From: Chloroflexota bacterium
GTDB taxonomy: Bacteria; Chloroflexota; Limnocylindria; Limnocylindrales; CSP1-4
DNA length: 10,719 bases
Direction: 5' to 3'
Assembly (NCBI GenBank): GCA_021785115.1
Contig: JAJYGO010000076.1
Location: 1-10,719 of the forward strand
Shown: positions 6,695 through 10,719 of the stretch, one piece after another
How the letters are laid out: each line of letters starts with the position of its first letter
Position numbering within the stretch: the stretch's first letter is position 1
The notes under the pieces: model-generated
Seen by the model: only the letters and a program-made list of their open reading frames with translations
Database searches by the model: none
Told to the model about the DNA's origin: nothing
Program-made: the position numbers and the translations under genes

Positions 6695-6938
6695 CCCGTT
6701 GTGGCGATCCGTGGTCTGGCTCGCCTACCCGATCGTCTGGACGGCGTACACGCTGGCCCGCGGGGCGCTCGTCGGCTGGTATCCCTACCCGTTCCTCGAC
6801 CCGTCGAACGGCGGCTATGCCAGCGTGGCCCTGTACGTCGTGGCGATCCTGGTCTTCGGGGTCGTCCTGTGCGCGCTCGTGGCCGGCATGAGCCGGCGTC
6901 GCGGGCGCTTCGGAAGCGCGCCGGTCGCGGCATCGTAG
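6657..6938 (+). pseudogene. C-terminal remnant of a Pr6Pr-type membrane protein gene
   Basis: The 93 residues from ATG 6657 (LDWLLAPP, then two hydrophobic helices around GALVGWYPYPFLDPSNGGYASVALY) match what I know of the C-terminal half of Pr6Pr family membrane proteins, including the highly conserved GWYPYPFLDP segment. Full-length members are about 200 residues with several more N-terminal helices. Here the frame upstream of about 6640 reads as Ser/Arg/Ala-rich noise with no helices, so the N-terminal half is missing. No ribosome site precedes ATG 6657. The first 38 bases overlap the start of the minus-strand unknown gene, which appears to have replaced the missing part. The remaining frame is intact with a normal stop, so the truncation may be recent. 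A short functional protein is possible but unlikely. Confidence 0.65.
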
Positions 6939-6953
6939 GGCTCGACGCAGGAC

Positions 6954-8225
6954 TCAGCCCAGCGAGCTGCGCCCCCACGACACGGTGAACCGCGCCCCGC
7001 CCGCCGGGGAGGACCCGATCCCCCAGCGGCCGCCCGTCGCGCGCACGATGGCGTCGCCGATCGCCAGGCCGAGGCCCGCGCCGCCCGGCTGCGTGCCCGT
7101 GGACACGGAGCGGTGGAAGCGGTCGAAGATCCGCGGCCGCTCCTCCTCCGGAATGCCGGGCCCCGCGTCGTCGACCGCCACGAACGCTCGGCCCGCCTCC
7201 ATGCCCACGCTGACTTCAACGGCCCCGCCCTCGGGCGAGTACTTGCAGGCGTTGTCGACGAGGACGCCGATCAGCCGGTCCACGAGCTCGGCCGAGGCGT
7301 GGACGACGATCGGCTCGGAGGGGGGATGGACCGCCAGCCGGAGGTGGCGCGTCTCCGCGACCGCCCCGAACCGGTCGACGGCCTGGGCCACCAGAACGCC
7401 CAGGTCGATCGGCCCCGACGGCGGGGGCTCGGCGGCAGCGTCGAACCGGGCCAGCCACAGCATGTCCTCGAGCAGGCGGCGCATCCGCTGGGACTCGCGC
7501 TCCACCTTGGTGAACGCGGTCCGGTACCAGCCCGCGTCGCGTTCCTGCGCGAGGGCGAGCGAAGTGTGCGCCTCGATCACCGAGAGCGGCGTCCGCAGCT
7601 CGTGCGATGCGTCGGCGGTGGAATCCAGCGGGCGGCGATGGGCGGCCTCGATGGGCTCGGCCACGCGCCGGCCGACGATCACCGCGCCCACGAACACGGC
7701 GCCCAGCAGGAAGGGCGCGATCAGCAGCCAGCCGAACACGATCGTCTTCTGGGCGTCGGTGATCTGCGAGGTCGACTGGGCGACCACGACATAGGCCGAG
7801 CCGACCTGCCGCCCCGCGATCCGCATGTCGTTCCCGTCGATGGCGGCGCTCTGCGGGCCCACCACCCTCGTGAGGTCGGCGGGGAGGGCCGGCGAGGAGG
7901 AGTCGAGGGGCGTGGCAGTGCCGTCGGCGGCGACCCGCCAGATGAGCACGGGAGCGTCGAAGGGGCGCCCGGGGTCGCGGCCGGGGTTGACGGCCGGGCC
8001 GCCCGTCCCGCCAGTCGTGCCGTCACCGCTCGGGAGCTGGGCGCTGGATGGGATGCGGCCGAACGCTTCCATCAGGCGGGCGTCGAGCTGCGACGTGAGG
8101 TCCCGCGTGGAGAGGGCCACCACGCCCGCGCCGATCAGCACGTACGCCACGGCCACCACCGCGGTCGCGGCGAGCGCCACGCGGATGGACTGGCGGCGGA
8201 CGCCCGGCAGGTGCGCCATCGTCAT
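6954..8225 (-). CDS. Membrane sensor histidine kinase without a clear HAMP domain
   Basis: This is a 423-residue sensor kinase. It has TM1 (about 14-38), a large extracytoplasmic domain (about 40-160) with a Gly/Thr/Pro-rich stretch at 66-90, TM2 (about 162-185), and only about 20 residues before the H-box ASHELRTPLSVIEA (phosphoacceptor His208). It then has an N-box VDNACKYSP (323-331), a G1 box DDAGPGIP (352-359), FDRFHRS (367-373) and GGAGLGLAI (381-389). All catalytic boxes are intact. The usual HAMP linker after TM2 is missing or reduced to RRVAEPIEAAHRRPLDS. Its ATG overlaps the regulator stop as ATGA, giving tight translational coupling and making it the partner of the regulator at 8222-8890. 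It is last in the ApbE/heme protein operon, so the signal may be envelope redox state (inference). It converges on the Pr6Pr remnant, leaving a 15-base gap. Confidence 0.93.
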   Translation of the reverse strand: MTMAHLPGVRRQSIRVALAATAVVAVAYVLIGAGVVALSTRDLTSQLDARLMEAFGRIPSSAQLPSGDGTTGGTGGPAVNPGRDPGRPFDAPVLIWRVAADGTATPLDSSSPALPADLTRVVGPQSAAIDGNDMRIAGRQVGSAYVVVAQSTSQITDAQKTIVFGWLLIAPFLLGAVFVGAVIVGRRVAEPIEAAHRRPLDSTADASHELRTPLSVIEAHTSLALAQERDAGWYRTAFTKVERESQRMRRLLEDMLWLARFDAAAEPPPSGPIDLGVLVAQAVDRFGAVAETRHLRLAVHPPSEPIVVHASAELVDRLIGVLVDNACKYSPEGGAVEVSVGMEAGRAFVAVDDAGPGIPEEERPRIFDRFHRSVSTGTQPGGAGLGLAIGDAIVRATGGRWGIGSSPAGGARFTVSWGRSSLG

Positions 8226-8890
8226 TGCGCTTCGAGCCGGTAGCCCGCGCCGCGCACGGTGACGATGTGGACCCCGCCGTCGGGCAGCTTGGAGCGCAGG
8301 CGCGACATCTGGACGTCGATCGCGTTGGATCCGAGCGGGTCCGTCTCGTCGGCCCAGGCGTGCTCGGCGATGGCCTTGCGGTCCACCACCGCCGGCGAGC
8401 GGCGCAGCAGCAGCTCCAGGATCCGGTACTCGGTGGCAGTGAGCGTGATGTCGCGCCCGTTGGCGGTGACCTGGCGCGTGACCGGGTCCAGGGCGAGCCG
8501 GCCCGCCCGCAGGACCGGCTGGTCCACGCCCCGCGGGCGGCGCTGGAGCGCGCGGACCCTCGCCAGCAGCTCCCCGAAGTCGAACGGCTTGACCAGGTAG
8601 TCGTCGGCGCCGCTGTCGAGGCCCCGGATCCGGTCGGCCGGCGTGTCGCGTGCCGTCAGCATCAGGAGCGCCGTCGGGCGCTCGTGCTTGCGGGCCCAGG
8701 CGACGACGTCGATCCCCTCGGCGCCCGGCATCCGCCAGTCGATGACGGCGACGTCGTACTCATACCAGCGGAGCTGGTCGATCGCGTCGTCGCCGCGCTC
8801 CACCGAATCCACGTGGTAGCCGGCGTCGGTCAGGCCCAGGACGAGGACGTCGCGCAGCCCCTCGTCATCCTCGGCCACCAGCACGCGCAT
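8222..8890 (-). CDS. OmpR-type response regulator
   Basis: This is a 222-residue regulator. The receiver domain (about 1-117) has Glu7/Asp8/Asp9, phosphoacceptor Asp51 in VAVIDWRMPG, Thr79 in LTAR and Lys101 in YLVKPF. The winged-helix domain (about 125-220) has LTATEYRILELLLR, NAIDVQMSRLRSKL and the final hairpin VRGAGYRLEAQ. The start ATG 8890 is supported by GGAGG six bases upstream and gives a canonical N-terminus (MRVLVAEDDEG). It follows the heme membrane protein gene by 67 bases and overlaps the downstream kinase gene by 4 bases (ATGA). The likely job is phosphorylation-dependent control of this operon or related redox genes. Direct autoregulation is an inference because the operon promoter lies outside the window. 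Confidence 0.94.
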   Translation of the reverse strand: MRVLVAEDDEGLRDVLVLGLTDAGYHVDSVERGDDAIDQLRWYEYDVAVIDWRMPGAEGIDVVAWARKHERPTALLMLTARDTPADRIRGLDSGADDYLVKPFDFGELLARVRALQRRPRGVDQPVLRAGRLALDPVTRQVTANGRDITLTATEYRILELLLRRSPAVVDRKAIAEHAWADETDPLGSNAIDVQMSRLRSKLPDGGVHIVTVRGAGYRLEAQ

Positions 8891-8896
8891 CGGTCG

Positions 8897-8901
8897 CCTC
8901 C
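8897..8901 (-). promoter_or_regulatory. Ribosome binding site of the second response regulator
   Basis: On the minus strand GGAGG ends six bases before ATG 8890. It rejects a longer frame reaching back to 9028, whose first 46 codons encode low-complexity Arg/Pro/Asp sequence overlapping the upstream gene. Confidence 0.75.
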
Positions 8902-8957
8902 CTCGCTCGTCGTCTGCCTCGTCTGGCTTGTCGGGCTCGAGTCCGGCTCGCGTCGGC

Positions 8958-9518
8958 TCAGCGGGCCAGCGCCCGCGGGCCGAGGACCATGGTCGCACCC
9001 CGATCGACCCACCGCCACGTCGCGGCACCGCTCACGACGGCCAGGCAGACCGCCTCGACGACGAGCATCCAGGGCGCCAGGGCGTCGGTCCCCGAGGTCA
9101 CGGTGTGGCCGAAGGCGAGCGGCCACATCAGGTAGCTCGACCAGTGGACGAGGCGCCACACGCGCTGCGAGAGGTGGCGGCGCAGCAGGCTCGTCGCGAT
9201 CAGGGCGACGACGAGGTACAGCGAGATCACGCCCAGGGCCACCGGCACGGGCTTCCAGGACGAGGCGGACGGGACCAGCGCAGCCGCCAGCCCGAGCTTC
9301 AGGTACGGATCGAGGATCGCCGCCAGGACGTGGGTCGTGAGGAACAGGACTGCCAGGAGCGAGATCCGCCGGTGCATCTCGTAGCTGAAGAACCTCGGCC
9401 AGCCGGCCGCCTGGAACCGCGTGACGGTGACGAGGCCGAAGGAGGCGCTCGCGGTCAGCATCAGCAGCGACACGATGCCGGCGCCTCGGGCCGCGAACCA
9501 CAGGGTCTGGTCGGACAT
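8958..9518 (-). CDS. Ferric-reductase-like transmembrane heme protein
   Basis: This 186-residue integral membrane protein belongs to the ferric reductase-like / MsrQ (YedZ) type, a heme b electron carrier across the membrane. Hydrophobic helices lie at about 9-31, 52-69, 93-112, 124-141 and 149-166. Candidate heme ligands are His49 (EMHRR), His63 (TTHVLAAILDP), His125 (LVHWSSY) and His138 (AFGHTV), two on one helix pair and two on another, as the family requires. It has no C-terminal FAD/NAD-binding reductase domain, so electrons must come from or go to a separate partner. It follows the ApbE-like gene by 103 bases and precedes the regulator gene on the same strand. Such membrane proteins are often encoded with ApbE and an FMN-binding protein. 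Here the FMN-binding partner is not visible. The start ATG 9518 has GGAGGA seven bases upstream. Confidence 0.88.
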   Translation of the reverse strand: MSDQTLWFAARGAGIVSLLMLTASASFGLVTVTRFQAAGWPRFFSYEMHRRISLLAVLFLTTHVLAAILDPYLKLGLAAALVPSASSWKPVPVALGVISLYLVVALIATSLLRRHLSQRVWRLVHWSSYLMWPLAFGHTVTSGTDALAPWMLVVEAVCLAVVSGAATWRWVDRGATMVLGPRALAR

Positions 9519-9523
9519 GGACG

Positions 9524-9536
9524 GCTCCTCCGGAGC
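9524..9536 (-). promoter_or_regulatory. Ribosome binding site of the heme protein, within a small hairpin
   Basis: GGAGGA (9531-9526, minus) lies seven bases before ATG 9518. The same bases can pair in RNA as GCUCC with GGAGC over a three-base loop, which could partly hide the site. The stem is only 5 bp, so a regulatory effect is speculative. Confidence 0.45.
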
Positions 9537-9542
9537 GCGGCG

Positions 9543-9568
9543 GGCGGGGCCGGGGGGAGAGCCCCGCC
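9543..9568 (-). promoter_or_regulatory. GC hairpin between the ApbE-like and heme protein genes
   Basis: GGCGGGGC and its exact complement GCCCCGCC form an 8-bp all-GC stem with a 10-base loop in the 103-base spacer. There is no T-tract, so it is not a normal intrinsic terminator. It may act as an mRNA processing or stability element, or be a by-product of composition. Confidence 0.3.
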
Positions 9569-9621
9569 GCCATGGTGGTGTTCGATGGGGACAGTGTCGG
9601 GGGCGGGACCTTTCGGGCCGG

Positions 9622-10665
9622 TTACGGGGATCGGGTCCGCCGGCGGGCGCTACTGGGCAGGCTCCGTCCCGCGCACCGGCTTCGCGCCCGCCGGGAAGTC
9701 ACGTCGTCGGGCTGTGGCGCCGCCTCGGCCCGGGGCGCCACGTCGTCCGCGGGCTCGGGCCATCCGCCCAGCCGGACGACCGACCCGTCCTGGGCCACCA
9801 GGCGTGCCGGCAGGCCAGCCGAGGCGAGCCACGTGGGAGCGTCGTGCCCCAGCACGATGGCGGCGGTGGACGCTGCGTTCGCCGCCTCGCACGTCTCGGC
9901 GACGACGCTCGCGGTCCGCCACGGCGTGTCTGCCGGCAGGCCCGTCCTCGGGTCGACGATGTGGTGGGCGGTCACGCCCTCGCTCGTGGTCCAGTGCCGG
10001 ACCGTCGTGGACGAGGTCGCGAGCGCGCCGTGCTGGATGGCGACGACCTCGCCCGGCCCTTCGGCATCGACCCGGCTGTCCTCGGCCATGAGGATCCGCC
10101 AGCCGCCCTCGGGCGCCACTCCCGCCGTGGCAACGTCGCCGCCGAGGCTCACGAGCACCCCAGCGCCGGGGCCGGCATCCTCGAGCGCGGCGGCCGCGCA
10201 CAGGTCCGACGCGAGCCCCTTGCCGGTGGAGCCCAGGTCGAGCTCGACGTCGGAGGGGACGCGGACGGTACGCGCCTTGGGGTCGAACGCGATGACCGAC
10301 CAGCCGGGGACAGGCGCGAGGCGGAGCTCGATCGGCCGCGAGCTGCCCGCGATCAGGTCGAAGTCCGCGTCGTAGCCCGTGATCCGCAGCGCTCGACCGA
10401 CCGTGGGGTCGACGGCGCCGCCGGTGCGGCGGGCGGCCTCGAGCGAGCCCGCGATCGCCCTGGCCAGCAGCGGGGACGCGCGCACCTGCGTGCCCCGGGC
10501 GGCGTTGAGCGCAACCAGCTCCGAGTCGGGACGGAACCGCGAGTAGGCGTGGTCAACCTCGTCGAGCACGCGCTCAACGGCAGCACGGGCGGCCGCCAGG
10601 TCGCCGTCATGGACGACCAGGCGGACGACCGTGCCGATCGCGCGCCAGTCAGCGGTCGCGAGCAA
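9622..10665 (-). CDS. apbE: ApbE-like FAD:protein FMN transferase
   Basis: This 347-residue protein of the ApbE family links FMN from FAD to a Ser/Thr of a target protein. Family segments appear in order: WRAIGT (7-12), YSRFRPDSELVALN (41-54), AVDPTVG (84-90), LDLGSTGKGLASD (142-154), VSLGGDVATAG (172-182), SSTTVRHW (218-225) and HHIVDPRTGLPAD (234-246). In the metal-site segment the usual ADA-ST reads AANAAST, with Asn263 where Asp is common and Thr267 kept. There is no signal peptide, so it is probably cytoplasmic. The start used is TTG 10665 with GGGAG seven bases upstream. The frame is open to the right edge, so a start beyond the window cannot be excluded. After GGWP (300-303) a 44-residue tail rich in Ala, Pro and Arg extends past the family's usual end. 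It is likely first or early in the operon with the heme protein, regulator and kinase. Confidence 0.9.
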   Translation of the reverse strand: MLATADWRAIGTVVRLVVHDGDLAAARAAVERVLDEVDHAYSRFRPDSELVALNAARGTQVRASPLLARAIAGSLEAARRTGGAVDPTVGRALRITGYDADFDLIAGSSRPIELRLAPVPGWSVIAFDPKARTVRVPSDVELDLGSTGKGLASDLCAAAALEDAGPGAGVLVSLGGDVATAGVAPEGGWRILMAEDSRVDAEGPGEVVAIQHGALATSSTTVRHWTTSEGVTAHHIVDPRTGLPADTPWRTASVVAETCEAANAASTAAIVLGHDAPTWLASAGLPARLVAQDGSVVRLGGWPEPADDVAPRAEAAPQPDDVTSRRARSRCAGRSLPSSARRRTRSP

Positions 10666-10719
10666 GACTAGTCTCCCGTTCCTGAAGTCGCCCGCTGGTC
10701 GCCGCGCCGGACCCCCGCC

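Noticed and set aside
6939..6960. Possible bidirectional terminator between the Pr6Pr remnant and the second kinase gene (GGGCT/AGCCC).
   Set aside because: Only a 5-bp stem with a 13-base loop and no T-tract on either side.
8891..9028. N-terminal extension of the second response regulator to 9028.
   Set aside because: It overlaps the end of the heme protein gene, has low-complexity sequence, and the GGAGG before 8890 fixes the shorter start.
8225..9340. A 371-codon plus-strand frame opposite the second response regulator.
   Set aside because: It spans two real minus-strand genes and has composition typical of an antisense shadow.
9421..10671. A 416-codon plus-strand frame opposite the ApbE-like gene.
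   Set aside because: Low-complexity mirror translation; ApbE motifs are in order on the minus strand.

Overview
The window is very GC-rich bacterial chromosomal DNA. It carries an essential primary sigma factor gene, two OmpR-type two-component systems and a small flavin/heme membrane redox operon. Base composition, families that resemble actinobacterial proteins and the sigma factor layout fit a high-GC lineage such as Chloroflexota (Limnocylindria/Ellin6529-like) or Actinomycetota. I cannot decide between these from the sequence alone. I see no tRNA, rRNA, CRISPR array, transposase or phage gene.

Layout, left to right. (1) 1-531, minus strand: the N-terminal, six-helix membrane part of a protein that runs off the left edge. 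(2) 532-959: an intergenic region with no recognised gene. (3) 960-1916, plus: a two-domain YbjN/TY-Chap-like protein. (4) 1989-3780, minus: a response regulator and histidine kinase pair, overlapping and co-transcribed. (5) 3781-4080: a divergent control region with a sigma-70-like promoter, a perfect 22-bp palindrome just after the -10 box, a second hairpin and a possible leader peptide. (6) 4081-5613, plus: rpoD, closed by a strong intrinsic terminator at 5646-5686. (7) 5687-6938: a disturbed accessory patch. It holds a gene-poor stretch, a minus-strand unknown membrane protein with less GC-biased codons, and the C-terminal remnant of a Pr6Pr-type membrane protein gene. (8) 10665-6954, minus: an apparent operon in the order ApbE-like flavin transferase, ferric-reductase-like heme membrane protein, OmpR-type regulator, histidine kinase.

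How the genes fit together. In the right-hand operon, ApbE would attach FMN covalently to a partner protein that should exchange electrons with the heme b membrane protein. The adjacent kinase/regulator pair probably senses envelope or redox state and controls this module. No FMN_bind-type acceptor protein lies in the window, so the acceptor is either beyond the right edge or elsewhere. The left-hand kinase/regulator pair is transcribed divergently from rpoD, and its candidate promoter shares -35 bases with the rpoD promoter.

I found no clearly new multi-gene system. The most interesting signals are the palindromic operator/leader arrangement at rpoD, the gene replacement scar at 6059-6938, and the ApbE/heme protein/kinase operon with no visible flavin acceptor.
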